Source: CAWEDP01 sp963807925 (GTDB taxonomy: Bacteria > Acidobacteriota > Vicinamibacteria > Vicinamibacterales > CAVVIG01). From it: DNA of 64,000 nucleotides. The first letter of the stretch is position 1. Each line of letters starts with the position of its first letter. Below are positions 43,824 through 52,821 of this stretch, one piece after another. The stretch lies in contig CAWEDP010000002.1 in assembly GCA_963807925.1 (NCBI GenBank), forward strand, positions 1,364,001 through 1,428,000, given 5' to 3'. The notes under the pieces were generated by a model that saw only the letters and a list, made by a program, of their open reading frames with translations, made no database searches and was not told where the DNA came from. Made by a program: the position numbers and the translations under genes.

Positions 43824-44271
43824 TTACGCGACTTTCACTTCGATCGTCTTCGGCTTCGCGAGCGCGATTTTCGGCAGGTGGACGTGAAGCACGCCCTCCT
43901 TGAATTCGGCCTGCACCTTGGTGGCATCCACCTCGACCGGCAGCGCGAACCGACGGACGAACTTGCCGTACGACCGTTCCACCTTGTGGAATTTCCTGTC
44001 CTTCTCGTCCTTCTCGAACTTCCGCTCCCCTTCGATGGTCAGCGCGCCTTCACGCACTTCCACCTTGACGTCTTCCTTCTTCAGCTCCGGCAGGTCGGCC
44101 TTGATCAGAGTACTCCGTCTCTGTTTCCTCGATGTCGACCGCCGGCGCCCAGTCGCCGAACAGCACCGGTTCCTCGTCGCCGAATCGGCGTGGAAACTCG
44201 GCAAACAGTCGATCCAGGCGGGTGTGAATGTCCTGGAATTCCCGGAACGGATTCCAACGAACGAGAGTCAT
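43824..44271 (-). CDS. Hsp20-family small heat-shock protein, frameshifted
   Basis: The N-terminus MTLVRWNPFREFQDIHTRLD starts a typical Hsp20; the alpha-crystallin core (LPELKKEDVKVEVREGALTI, GVLHVHLPK) is in another frame. The join is at 44107-44110: one base too many between DIEETETEY and LIKADLPELK. Both halves are canonical, and corrected the protein is about 148 residues. It prevents aggregation of unfolding proteins under stress. ATG 44271 has GGAGGTTCC in front. It is divergent in control but same-strand with the downstream-encoded sensor kinase and has its own promoter. Confidence 0.88.
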
Positions 44272-44298
44272 GGAACCTCCTTCCCGCGGGTGCGGCGC

Positions 44299-44314
44299 CG
44301 CCGGAAACCCGGCG
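44299..44314. promoter_or_regulatory. CCGG-N4-CCGG palindrome in the hsp20 leader
   Basis: CGCCGGAAACCCGGCG. Like the decaheme copy it lies downstream of the predicted start of transcription and about 28 bases before ATG. Confidence 0.45.
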
Positions 44315-44339
44315 GATTGACCGGCCCCGAGAAGGAACG

Positions 44340-44355
44340 TGCAACGACGCTGCCC
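44340..44355 (-). promoter_or_regulatory. Sigma-54-type promoter for hsp20
   Basis: The minus strand reads GGGCAGCGTCGTTGCA with GG-N10-GC and a perfect TTGCA. A shortened palindrome TGCGGGAAACCGCA lies 33 bases upstream at 44388-44401, inside the 3' end of the kinase gene. Confidence 0.65.
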
Positions 44356-44369
44356 GGGGTTGCCCGGGG

Positions 44370-45830
44370 TCAGGACGAGACGGCCTGTGCGGGAAACCGC
44401 AGCGACACGACGGTGCCGCCGGAGGGCGGACACTCGAGGTCGATGGAGCCGCCCAGCGCCTCGACCAGCCGCTTCGCCGTCGACAGCCCGAGGCCGGTGC
44501 CCCGCGCCTTGGTCGTGAAGAACGGGGTGAACAGGCGGTCACGGACTTCGGGCGGGATGCCGGGGCCTTCGTCGGCGACGAGAATGCGCCAGCCGTCGCC
44601 GTCGACGTGGGTCGAGATGCGAATGGTGCCCTGGCCATCCATGGCATGCGACGCGTTGATCAACAGGTTCTGCAGGACGATCTTGAGCAGCTCGGGATCG
44701 GCCGGCACCGGCGGAATCGTCCCCGACAGCTCGACGTGAAGACCGGCCGTCGACGGGTCCTGGCACACCAGGTGCGTCACCGTCTCGACGAGCGCCACGA
44801 CGTTCACATGCGCGATCTTCGGCTGCGGCGGGCGCGCGAAGAGCAGCATGTCCTTCATCAGCTCGTTCAGCGCGTCGAGCCGGGCGACGATTTCCCTGGC
44901 AATCGCCGCGTCCTTGCCGCCCGGAGGCAGCCTGGTCCCGATCACCTGAATCGCCCCCCGAATTCCCGTGAGCGGATTCTTGACTTCGTGCGCCACGACG
45001 GCCGCCATCTCGCCCAGCTTGGTGAGCGCCGACTGTTCGCGCAGGCGTTCCTCCATCGCCACCCGCGCCGTGAGGTCGTGCAGGATGCCGGTGAACTTCC
45101 GCTCCCCTTCGATCAGCATCTCGCCGACCGCGAGATGCACCGGGAACGTGCTGCCATCCTTCCGGAGGCCCGTCACCTCACGCCCGATGCCGATGATGCG
45201 CTGCTGGCCGGTCTCGAGATAGCGCTGCAGATACGCGTCGTGCTCTTCGTGGTACGGCGACGGCATCAGCATCCTGACGTTCCGGCCGACGACCTCCGCC
45301 GCGGCGTACCCGAACAGGCGCTCCGCAGCCGGATTGAGCGCCTGGACGATCCCGCGCTGGTCGATCACGATGATGCCGTCGACAGCCGACTCGATGACCG
45401 AGCGCCAGTGCGCCTCGCTCGATTTGAGCGCGCGCTCCACTCGCTTCTGCTCGGTGACGTCGCGCACGGTCGCCGAGGCGCCGACAATGCGCCCCTCGCC
45501 GTCGCGCAGCGGCCTGAGGCTGACCGACACGTCGATGAGGCGGCCCTCCTTCGTGCGGCGCACGGTCTGCTGATGCTGAATCCGCTCTCCCGCCTTGATG
45601 CGCGGCGGCGTGCGGACGAGCTCGTCGCGCCGATCGTCGGGAATGAGAATGCCGATGGATTGGCCGACGATTTCGGCCGCCGAGTAGCCGTACATTTCCT
45701 CGGCGCCCCGGTTCCAGGTGAGGATCACTCCTTCCAGATCGGTCGCGAAGATCGCGTCGTCTGAGGAGTCGACAACGGCCGCAAGCAGGGAACGGGCGTC
45801 TCCTTCGGGCCGCTGGCTCGAGTTGGGCAC
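44370..45830 (-). CDS. fixL: FixL-like heme-PAS oxygen-sensing histidine kinase
   Basis: Domains in order: PAS (about 12-125), second PAS (137-255), HisKA with VVAHEVKNPLTG (His281), and HATPase with NLLINASHAM, DEGPGIP and GTGLGLSTAKRLVEALGG. The second PAS is strikingly like the heme domain of FixL as I recall it. HDAYLQRY places His197 at the proximal heme-ligand position. IIGIGREVTG gives Arg217 at the position that senses bound O2, followed by RKDGSTFPVHLAVGEM. It should therefore autophosphorylate when O2 is low. No transmembrane segment is seen. No FixJ or other response regulator is adjacent. GTG 45830 is the best start available; there is no ATG in that part of the frame and no clear SD. 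Confidence 0.85.
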   Translation of the reverse strand: MPNSSQRPEGDARSLLAAVVDSSDDAIFATDLEGVILTWNRGAEEMYGYSAAEIVGQSIGILIPDDRRDELVRTPPRIKAGERIQHQQTVRRTKEGRLIDVSVSLRPLRDGEGRIVGASATVRDVTEQKRVERALKSSEAHWRSVIESAVDGIIVIDQRGIVQALNPAAERLFGYAAAEVVGRNVRMLMPSPYHEEHDAYLQRYLETGQQRIIGIGREVTGLRKDGSTFPVHLAVGEMLIEGERKFTGILHDLTARVAMEERLREQSALTKLGEMAAVVAHEVKNPLTGIRGAIQVIGTRLPPGGKDAAIAREIVARLDALNELMKDMLLFARPPQPKIAHVNVVALVETVTHLVCQDPSTAGLHVELSGTIPPVPADPELLKIVLQNLLINASHAMDGQGTIRISTHVDGDGWRILVADEGPGIPPEVRDRLFTPFFTTKARGTGLGLSTAKRLVEALGGSIDLECPPSGGTVVSLRFPAQAVSS

Positions 45831-45900
45831 GGCAGGATCGTACACCGGGACGGCGCCGATCGACCCGCGACCGTCCCGGTCCGAAGGCGAACGTGGAGTC

Positions 45901-46104
45901 CTAACGAGCCAGCACGTAGGCGTTCTTGGCCGTTCGGGAGAGGAACCGCGCGTCGACGAGCGCGTCGAGCAGCGCATCGCAGAGGTGCTCGTCAAGGCTC
46001 CAGAGGCGTCGCACCTGCGACCTGGTGAGATGCAGGCCGGGAATCTCGAGATACTCCGCCTGAATCAGATCGAGCCATTCGACGACGCTGCGGTCGTTGA
46101 TCAT
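45901..46104 (-). CDS. Small conserved hypothetical protein
   Basis: A 67-residue soluble protein (VVEWLDLIQAEYLEIPGLHL, then QVRRLWSLDEHLCDALLDAL and a final DARFLSRTAKNAYV). The pattern looks like a small winged-helix or three-helix DNA-binding-like fold, of a type I recall as conserved in Acidobacteriota and Proteobacteria without known role. It has its own sigma-54-type promoter 34 bases upstream, which supports it being real and part of the regulon. Confidence 0.65.
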   Translation of the reverse strand: MINDRSVVEWLDLIQAEYLEIPGLHLTRSQVRRLWSLDEHLCDALLDALVDARFLSRTAKNAYVLAR

Positions 46105-46136
46105 CGGGTGTCCTCGTTCGAGTCGGCACCGGCTGA

Positions 46137-46152
46137 GGCAAGCGGCGTACCG
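46137..46152 (-). promoter_or_regulatory. Sigma-54-type promoter for the 67-residue protein
   Basis: The minus strand reads CGGTACGCCGCTTGCC, nearly the same as the lepB promoter. GG-N10-GC holds, and it lies 34 bases before ATG. Confidence 0.58.
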
Positions 46153-46319
46153 GGACGACCTCGCGGATCCGCGTCGGGTTTCGGAGGAATCCTCGCGGTA
46201 CCCGCGCGGTCGAGATCCACGCCCGAGCGAAAGTCCCCGCGCGGCGCGGAATATCCCGCGCTCGTCCAGAGGGCAGGGCCGCTCGGCGAATCCGCAGACC
46301 GAGTCGAAGGAGAGGCGGG

Positions 46320-46335
46320 CGCCGGTTTTCCGGCG
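46320..46335. promoter_or_regulatory. Putative enhancer palindrome (UAS) for the cus operon
   Basis: CGCCGGTTTTCCGGCG, core CCGG-TTTT-CCGG, 50 bases upstream of the plus-strand -24 element. Confidence 0.6.
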
Positions 46336-46385
46336 CGTCCTGGCCAATCACGACGTTTCCTGCCCGCGGCCACGCGCACGGTGGT

Positions 46386-46401
46386 TGGCATCGTCGGTGC
46401 G
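46386..46401 (+). promoter_or_regulatory. Sigma-54-type promoter for the cus operon
   Basis: TGGCATCGTCGGTGCG: strong TGGCA at -24, correct spacing, GTGC at -12. The predicted start of transcription is about 3 bases before ATG 46415, so the first gene would be leaderless or start further in. Confidence 0.55.
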
Positions 46402-46414
46402 TGGCAAGGCTGCG

Positions 46415-46765
46415 ATGGCCTTTTGGATTCGACGTCGGGCGGCCGCGGTGCTGACGGCTGCGTTGATGATGGCGAGCGGGTTGGGGGCCGTTCCCGCCGC
46501 GCGCCATGAGGCGTGCGCCCTGAACCAGCATCATTGCGGCGCGACCGCTACGTCTGTCCGGTGCTGTTGCGGTCCAGAAAACGACGGCACCCGGTCCAAC
46601 GGCCTCATCGAGGTGCGATCCAGTCTCTCCGCCGACGCGTCGCCCTGCTGGCTTCCGCGCCAGGGAACCGGAACACCACCTCTTCTCCACTGCCTCTATG
46701 CGCGACCCGGCGGTTGGGATCGGCTGCCGGCTGCCGCCGATTCTCCGCCTGTCCTCCGCATCTGA
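46415..46765 (+). CDS. Small exported Cys/His-containing protein ahead of cusCBA
   Basis: A 116-residue protein with a signal peptide (IRRRAAAVLTAALMMASGLG) and a Cys/His-rich patch just after it (HEACALNQHHCG...RCCCG). Such a patch could bind Cu or Ag before handing it to the efflux pump. The C-terminal half is not conserved to my knowledge. It precedes the outer-membrane efflux gene by 148 bases on the same strand and lies directly behind the sigma-54 promoter. I do not recognise a named family; context is the main argument that it is real. Confidence 0.5.
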   Translation: MAFWIRRRAAAVLTAALMMASGLGAVPAARHEACALNQHHCGATATSVRCCCGPENDGTRSNGLIEVRSSLSADASPCWLPRQGTGTPPLLHCLYARPGGWDRLPAAADSPPVLRI

Positions 46766-46913
46766 TCCCCATCCGGACATAGTGCATACGTCGGACTGAG
46801 CCGCCATCGGCGACTCGGATGCCGACGAGGCCACCACCAATCACAGGCTGGTGCGGATTGGAAATCGCCGCCTGACAGGCGGGCGATGGACGACCGCCAG
46901 GGAGCAGACACGT

Positions 46914-48170
46914 ATGCGGGGCCGAGCTTTTTTCACGATGCTGGGATTGGTCACGGCGGCGGCTGGCGTTGCGGCCCAGACCGACGGGCGGTTCACGCTG
47001 GCGGGTGCGATCGCTGAAGCGCTCGCGCGCAATCCGGAAATCGCCGCCGCGGACCGCCGCTACGATGCGGCGCTCACACGTCCGGCCCAGGAGCGCAGCC
47101 TGCCCGATCCGATGATCTCGGCCGGATACCGTTCGAGCGGAACGCCCCTGCCCGGGGCGGGCCTGGGCGTCGAGCCGACGGCGAACATCGGCGTCATGCT
47201 CACGCAGGAGATTCCCTTCCCGGGGAAGCTCGTCCTGCGCGGCACCATCGCCGCCCGCGAGGCGGCCGCCGGGCAGGAAGAGGTGGAGGCGGCACGGCTC
47301 GGCATCGCCGCACGCGTGAAGCAGACCTACTTCCGTCTGGCATACACCTACGCGGCCGGCGACGTGCTGGCGCGGAACCGGGCGCTGCTCGAAACGCTGC
47401 TCAAAGCCAGCGAGGCGCGGTACAGCGTCGGCCATGCCGCGCAGCAGGACGTTTTTCGCGCTCAGACACAGGTGACCGTCCTCGAGCTGCGGCAGGTCCG
47501 CCTCGCGCAGGAGCAGGCGGTGAGAACCGGCGAGCTGAACGCGCTCATGGGTCGGGCGGCGACCGACCAGCTCGCGCGGCCGGACGACCTGTCGCTCGCG
47601 CCGTTCGACCGCCCGCTGGAGTCGCTGGTCGCGCTGGCCGTCGATCGCGCGCCGGAGCTGCGACGCGACCGGATCGTCATCGATCGCGCGAACATCGCCG
47701 TCGACGCGGCGCGGCTGGACTTCAAGCCGGACTTCGCCGTCTCGGGCGGCTACGCGTACATGGGCGCCATGCCCTCGATGTACGAATTCCGCTTCGACGT
47801 CAGGGTCCCGCTTCGACAGCAGCGCCGAGCGGCGGCCGTCGCCGAGCGCCAGCGCCTGGTCGACGCGGCCCGGCACGCCTACGACGCCAGCCGTCTCTCG
47901 ATCGAAGCGCGGATGCGGGAGGACTACGAGACCGCCATGACGTCGGCGCGCCTGGCCCGCCTCTATCGCGACACGCTGCTCGCGCAGACCCGACTCGGAC
48001 TGGAGTCATCGATGGTCGGCTATCAGACCGGACAGGTCGATTTCCTGACGGTGCTGACCAATTTCGGGTCGGTGCTCGAGAACGAGATGACCTATTTCGA
48101 CGAGGTCGCGTCGTTCCGGGTGGCCATCAGCCGGCTGGAAGAGGTCACCGGCACGACGCTTCTGGACTGA
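46914..48170 (+). CDS. cusC: Outer-membrane efflux protein (CusC/TolC family)
   Basis: This protein forms the outer-membrane channel of a tripartite metal efflux pump. It has a signal peptide (FFTMLGLVTAAAGVAAQ) and two repeated TolC-type halves rich in helices. Signatures include TLAGAIAEALARNPEIAAADR and LPDPMISAGYR, then GYQTGQVDFLTVLTNFG in the second half. ATG 46914 follows GGGAGCAG. The stop is seven bases from cusB. Metal specificity is inferred from cusB and cusA. Confidence 0.88.
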   Translation: MRGRAFFTMLGLVTAAAGVAAQTDGRFTLAGAIAEALARNPEIAAADRRYDAALTRPAQERSLPDPMISAGYRSSGTPLPGAGLGVEPTANIGVMLTQEIPFPGKLVLRGTIAAREAAAGQEEVEAARLGIAARVKQTYFRLAYTYAAGDVLARNRALLETLLKASEARYSVGHAAQQDVFRAQTQVTVLELRQVRLAQEQAVRTGELNALMGRAATDQLARPDDLSLAPFDRPLESLVALAVDRAPELRRDRIVIDRANIAVDAARLDFKPDFAVSGGYAYMGAMPSMYEFRFDVRVPLRQQRRAAAVAERQRLVDAARHAYDASRLSIEARMREDYETAMTSARLARLYRDTLLAQTRLGLESSMVGYQTGQVDFLTVLTNFGSVLENEMTYFDEVASFRVAISRLEEVTGTTLLD

Positions 48171-48177
48171 GGACGCG

Positions 48178-49527
48178 ATGAGAACCCTGAAACGACTCGT
48201 CCTGCTGCTGCTCGTCGGCGGCGCTGCCTTCACGAGCGGCTACGCGCTCCGCGCCATCAAGGGCGCCGGCGCGCCACCCGCGCGCAAGGTGCTGTACTAC
48301 GTCGATCCGATGCACCCGGCGTACAAGTCCGACAAACCGGGGATTGCGCCCGATTGCGGAATGGCGCTCGAGCCGGTCTACGCCGACCCGCAGCCGACGG
48401 CCCGCGCCGCCGACGACGGTCGGACGCCGGCGGGGGCGATTCACGTTCCCATCGAACGGCAGCAGCTCATCGGCGTGAAGTTCACGCGGGTGGAAGTCGA
48501 CAGCAGCTCACGCGCCATCCGCACGGTGGGGACGGTCGCGGCCGACGAGTCTCGGATCGTACGGGTGCATCCGCGGTTCGACGGATGGATCGAGAAGGTG
48601 TTCGTCGACTTCACCGGCGCGCTCGTCACGCAGGGCCAGCCGATGCTGACCATCTACAGTCCGGAAATGCTCGCGTCCCAGCAGGAACTGCTGCTCGCCA
48701 GCCGCGCCCGTGCGCTCATGCGCGACAATCCGCTTGCGTCGGCCGCCGAGCACGGCGAGTCGCTCTTCGAGGCGGCCAGGCACCGCCTCTCGCTCTGGCA
48801 ATTGAGCGCCGCCGACATCGACCGGGTGCTCGAGTCCGGGCAGCCGATCGCCAGCGTCGCCGTCGCGGCCCCGGCCGCTGGATTCGTCACCGAGCGCAAC
48901 GCGTTTCCCAACCAACGCGTCACAGGCGATACCGATCTCTACACGATCACCGATCTCGGTCGAATCTGGATCATGGCCGACGCGTTCGAGTCCGACGTGG
49001 CCGCGATCAAGATAGGCAGCCTCGCGTACGTCTCGTTCCCGAACGGCAGCGCGCCGCCGCTGGGCGCGAGGGTCGCCTACATTCAGCCGCAGCTCGACCC
49101 GGCGACGCGCACGATGAAGGTTCGGCTCGAAGCCGCCAATCCGGGCTTTCGGATGAAGCCCGACATGTTCGTCAACGTCGAATTCGGCGTGGCCGGCGCC
49201 CCGCGGCTGGTCGTGCCGGCCGACGCGGTGCTCGACACGGGCGACCGGAAGACCGTCTTCGTCGACCTCGGCGGCGGGTATCTCGAGCCGCGCGAGGTCG
49301 AGATCGGCGACCGGATCGGCGATCGGCTCGTCGTCGAGCGCGGGCTCGAGGCCGGCGAGCGCGTGGTCTCGTCCGGCACGTTCCTCATCGATTCCGAGAG
49401 CCAGCTGAGGGCGGCGGCGGCCGGCATGGGCGCCCCGCCCGACCGGCCGCCCCAGGACGGCGGGACGGCCGCATCCGCGACGGCGGCGCCCCGCACTCCG
49501 ACCCCGGGGGAGCCTCGCCATGATTGA
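48178..49527 (+). CDS. cusB: Periplasmic adaptor CusB with heavy-metal-binding domain
   Basis: The membrane-fusion protein linking CusA to CusC. Just after the N-terminal anchor is a heavy-metal-binding domain (YYVDPMHPAYKSD, then PDCGMALEPVY), seen in CusB-like adaptors. It is followed by the usual lipoyl/barrel-sandwich and beta-barrel domains (VHPRFDGWIEKVFVDFTGALV; ITDLGRIWIMADAFE). At 449 residues it is of family length. It overlaps cusA by eight bases. Confidence 0.9.
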   Translation: MRTLKRLVLLLLVGGAAFTSGYALRAIKGAGAPPARKVLYYVDPMHPAYKSDKPGIAPDCGMALEPVYADPQPTARAADDGRTPAGAIHVPIERQQLIGVKFTRVEVDSSSRAIRTVGTVAADESRIVRVHPRFDGWIEKVFVDFTGALVTQGQPMLTIYSPEMLASQQELLLASRARALMRDNPLASAAEHGESLFEAARHRLSLWQLSAADIDRVLESGQPIASVAVAAPAAGFVTERNAFPNQRVTGDTDLYTITDLGRIWIMADAFESDVAAIKIGSLAYVSFPNGSAPPLGARVAYIQPQLDPATRTMKVRLEAANPGFRMKPDMFVNVEFGVAGAPRLVVPADAVLDTGDRKTVFVDLGGGYLEPREVEIGDRIGDRLVVERGLEAGERVVSSGTFLIDSESQLRAAAAGMGAPPDRPPQDGGTAASATAAPRTPTPGEPRHD

Positions 49528-52500
49528 CGCGGTCATCGAGTTCTCTTCGAAGAACCGGCTCCTCGTCCTGGTGGCCGCCGGCGTTGCCGTGATCGCCGGC
49601 GTCTGGTCGATGCGGACGCTGCCGCTCGACGCGATCCCGGATCTGAGCGACACGCAGGTGATCGTGTACTCGCGCTGGGATCGCAGCCCCGACATCGTCG
49701 AGGACCAGGTGACCTACCCGATCGTGACGGCGATGCTCGGCGCGCCGCGGGTGAAGGCGGTCCGCGGGTTCTCCGATTTCGGCTACTCGTACGTGTACAT
49801 CGTGTTCGACGAAGGCACCGACATCTACTGGGCACGATCGCGGACCCTCGAATATCTCTCGGGCGTGCTCCCGCGCCTGCCGCAGGGCGTCCGCACCGAG
49901 CTGGGGCCCGATGCGACCGGCGTCGGATGGGTCTTTCAGTATGCCCTGGTCGACACCACGGGCCGACGGGGACTCGACGAGCTGCGCAGCTATCAGGACT
50001 GGTACCTCAGCGCGTATTTGAAGGCGGTGCCCGGCGTGGCCGAAGTGGCGCCGCTCGGGGGCTTCGTGCGCCAATATCAGGTCCAGGTGGATCCGAACCG
50101 GCTGCGCGCGCTCAACGTGCCAATCGGCAAGGTCGTCGACGCCGTTCGGACGGGCAACAACGATGTCGGCGGCCGGCTCGTCGAGATGGCGGGCGCCGAA
50201 TACATGATCCGGGGGCGCGGCTATGCCAAGACGACCGACGACATCGGCGAGATCGTGCTGGGGCGGGGCGCCGGGGGCGTGCCGATCCGCGTGCGGGATG
50301 TCGGCACCGTCACGGTCGGCCCCGACCTGCGCCGGGGAATCGCCGATCTCGACGGCCACGGCGACGTGGTCGCCGGCATTGTCGTCATGCGAGAGGGCGA
50401 GAACGCGCTCCAGGTGATCGACCGCGTCAAGAGTCGGCTGCACGACCTCGAGCCGGCCCTGCCGGCGGGCGTGAAGGTGGTGACGGTCTACGACCGATCG
50501 GAGCTGATCCTGCGGTCGATCGAGAACCTGAAGCACACGCTGATCGAGGAAGTGCTGATCGTGTCGGCGATCATCGTGCTGTTCCTCTGGCACGTGCCGA
50601 GCGCAGCGATTCCCATCATCACGATTCCGGTGGCGGTGACCGTCGCGTTCATCCCGATGCGGATGATGGGGCTCAGCGCCAACATCATGTCGCTCGGCGG
50701 CATCGCCATTGCCGTCGGCGCCATGGTCGACGCGGCGATTGTCGTCGTCGAACAGACGCACAAGAAGCTCGAGATCTGGGAGCGGACGGGGCGCCAGGGC
50801 GAGTACCGTCGCGTGGTCGTCGACGCGGTAAAGGAGGTGGGCGGACCGAGCTTCTACGCCCTGCTCGTGATCGCCGTGTCGTTCCTGCCGGTCCTGACGC
50901 TCGAGGCGCAGGAGGGACGCCTGTTCCGACCGCTGGCGTACACCAAGACCCTCTCGATGATCGTCGCCGCGCTCCTCGCGATTACGCTCGACCCCGCGTT
51001 GCGGCTGACCTTCACGCACATGCGTGCGTTCACGTTCCGTCCCGCGTGGCTGGCGCGCCTGGTGACCGGCGTGTTCGTCGGAAGGATTCATGCCGAAGAG
51101 ACGCATCCCGTCAGCCGCGCCCTGATCCGCTGGTACGAACCGATCTGCGCCTGGACGCTGCGGTGGAAATGGTGCGTGCTGGCCGGCGCCGTGGCCACGG
51201 TGCTCGCCACGTGGCCGGCGTTCCACCGTCTCGGATCCGAGTTCATGCCGCCGCTCGACGAAGGCACGCTCCTCTACATGCCCTCGACGCTGCCGGGCAT
51301 TTCCGTCTCGGAGGCGCAACGGCTGCTCCAGGTGCAGGACCGGATCATCAGACAGTTCCCGGAGGTGGAACGCGTGCTCGGCAAGGCCGGGCGTGCCGAC
51401 ACCTCCACCGATCCCGCGCCCTTGTCGATGATGGAAACCGTTATCACCCTGAAGTCGCGAGACCGGTGGCGACACGTGGACACCTGGTACACCGAGTGGG
51501 CGCCCGCCTGGCTGACGCCCGCCCTGCGACACATCACGAGCGACCGGTTGTCGACCGAGCAGCTGGTCCAGCAGATGAACGAGGCGCTGGCGCTGCCGGG
51601 CACCACCAACGCGTGGACGATGCCCATCCAGGGGCGGATCGACATGCTCACGACAGGCGTCCGGACGCCGGTGGGCATCAAGATCCAGGGATCCGACATC
51701 CACCAAATCGAGCGCATCGGCACCGAGATCGAGTCGGTGCTCCCGCCCGTCGCCGGCACCCGCAGCGTCTTCGCCGAGCGGACCTCGGGCGGCTACTTCG
51801 TCGATCTGCAGTGGAAGCGGGACGAGCTGGCGCGCTACGGCCTGTCGATCGACGACGCCCAGACGGTCGTGACCTCGGCGATCGGCGGCGAGACGGTGAC
51901 CACCACGGTCGAAGGACGGGAGCGGTATCCGGTCAACGTCCGGTACCTCCGCGACTACCGGAGCGATGTCGACCGGCTGCGCCGCGTCGTCGTCCCGGTC
52001 ATGGACGGACGGATGCAGGTGCCGGTCGGCGAGCTCGCGACCGTCCGCCTGACGAGCGGTCCGGCGATGCTGCGGGACGAAAACGGGATGCTGACCGGGT
52101 ACGTGTACGTCGACATCGCCGGCCGTGACATCGGCCGCTATGTGGCCGAGGCGAAAGGGACCATCGCCCGGCATGTGTCGCTGCCGCCGGGCTACACGCT
52201 CACGTGGAGCGGCCAGTACGAGGCGATGGAGCGCGTCAGGAGCCGCCTCACCATCGTCCTGCCGGTCACGCTCTGTCTGGTGCTGCTGCTGCTCTATCTC
52301 AACACGCGTTCGATGGCGAGGACGTTGATCGTCCTGCTGGCGGTGCCGTTCTCGGCGGTCGGCGCGGTCTGGCTGCTGTATGGGCTCGGCTACAACATGA
52401 GCATCGGCGTGTGGGTCGGTCTCATTGCGCTGCTCGGCGTGGACGCCGAGACCGGCGTCTTCATGCTGCTGTACCTCGACCTCTCGTACGACGAGGCACG

Positions 52501-52795
52501 ACGCAGCGGACGGCTGCGCTCTCTGGAAGACCTGCGGCAGGCGGTGCTCCACGGCGCCGTCAAACGGATTCGGCCCAAGGTCATGACGGTCGCGACGATG
52601 GGGCTGGGGCTGGTGCCCATCATGTGGTCGACCGGCACCGGGGCGGACGTCATGAAACGCATCGCGGCCCCGATGGTCGGCGGCATCTTCACGTCATTCG
52701 TCCTCGAGCTGATCGTCTATCCGGCGATCTACGAAATCTGGAAGTGGCATTTCGGCTTGAAGCGGGAGCTGCTGGCCGTGCGAGGTGGCCCATGA
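49520..52795 (+). CDS. cusA: HME-type RND metal efflux pump CusA
   Basis: An inner-membrane proton-driven transporter of 1091 residues with the RND plan: twelve hydrophobic helices in two groups and two large periplasmic loops. The N-terminal IDAVIEFSSKNRLLV, SDTQVIVYSRWDRSPDIVED and the IAIAVGAMVDAAIVVVE stretch in helix 4 (proton relay) identify the heavy-metal-efflux branch. CusA-like Cu/Ag export is favoured by the CusB adaptor with a metal domain; Zn/Co (CzcA) is the alternative. It ends the operon. Confidence 0.93.
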   Translation: MIDAVIEFSSKNRLLVLVAAGVAVIAGVWSMRTLPLDAIPDLSDTQVIVYSRWDRSPDIVEDQVTYPIVTAMLGAPRVKAVRGFSDFGYSYVYIVFDEGTDIYWARSRTLEYLSGVLPRLPQGVRTELGPDATGVGWVFQYALVDTTGRRGLDELRSYQDWYLSAYLKAVPGVAEVAPLGGFVRQYQVQVDPNRLRALNVPIGKVVDAVRTGNNDVGGRLVEMAGAEYMIRGRGYAKTTDDIGEIVLGRGAGGVPIRVRDVGTVTVGPDLRRGIADLDGHGDVVAGIVVMREGENALQVIDRVKSRLHDLEPALPAGVKVVTVYDRSELILRSIENLKHTLIEEVLIVSAIIVLFLWHVPSAAIPIITIPVAVTVAFIPMRMMGLSANIMSLGGIAIAVGAMVDAAIVVVEQTHKKLEIWERTGRQGEYRRVVVDAVKEVGGPSFYALLVIAVSFLPVLTLEAQEGRLFRPLAYTKTLSMIVAALLAITLDPALRLTFTHMRAFTFRPAWLARLVTGVFVGRIHAEETHPVSRALIRWYEPICAWTLRWKWCVLAGAVATVLATWPAFHRLGSEFMPPLDEGTLLYMPSTLPGISVSEAQRLLQVQDRIIRQFPEVERVLGKAGRADTSTDPAPLSMMETVITLKSRDRWRHVDTWYTEWAPAWLTPALRHITSDRLSTEQLVQQMNEALALPGTTNAWTMPIQGRIDMLTTGVRTPVGIKIQGSDIHQIERIGTEIESVLPPVAGTRSVFAERTSGGYFVDLQWKRDELARYGLSIDDAQTVVTSAIGGETVTTTVEGRERYPVNVRYLRDYRSDVDRLRRVVVPVMDGRMQVPVGELATVRLTSGPAMLRDENGMLTGYVYVDIAGRDIGRYVAEAKGTIARHVSLPPGYTLTWSGQYEAMERVRSRLTIVLPVTLCLVLLLLYLNTRSMARTLIVLLAVPFSAVGAVWLLYGLGYNMSIGVWVGLIALLGVDAETGVFMLLYLDLSYDEARRSGRLRSLEDLRQAVLHGAVKRIRPKVMTVATMGLGLVPIMWSTGTGADVMKRIAAPMVGGIFTSFVLELIVYPAIYEIWKWHFGLKRELLAVRGGP

Positions 52796-52821
52796 GCAGA
52801 TTGGCGGAGCGGTCCGCCGAC

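Larger units (their letters stand above)
46105..46414. promoter_or_regulatory. Divergent control region before the small protein and the cus operon
   Basis: This 310-base stretch has no convincing gene. It holds a sigma-54-type promoter facing each way, the palindrome at 46320-46335, and two further inverted repeats: GAGGAATCCTC at 46184-46194 and GCGCGGAATATCCCGCG at about 46245-46261. Confidence 0.55.
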
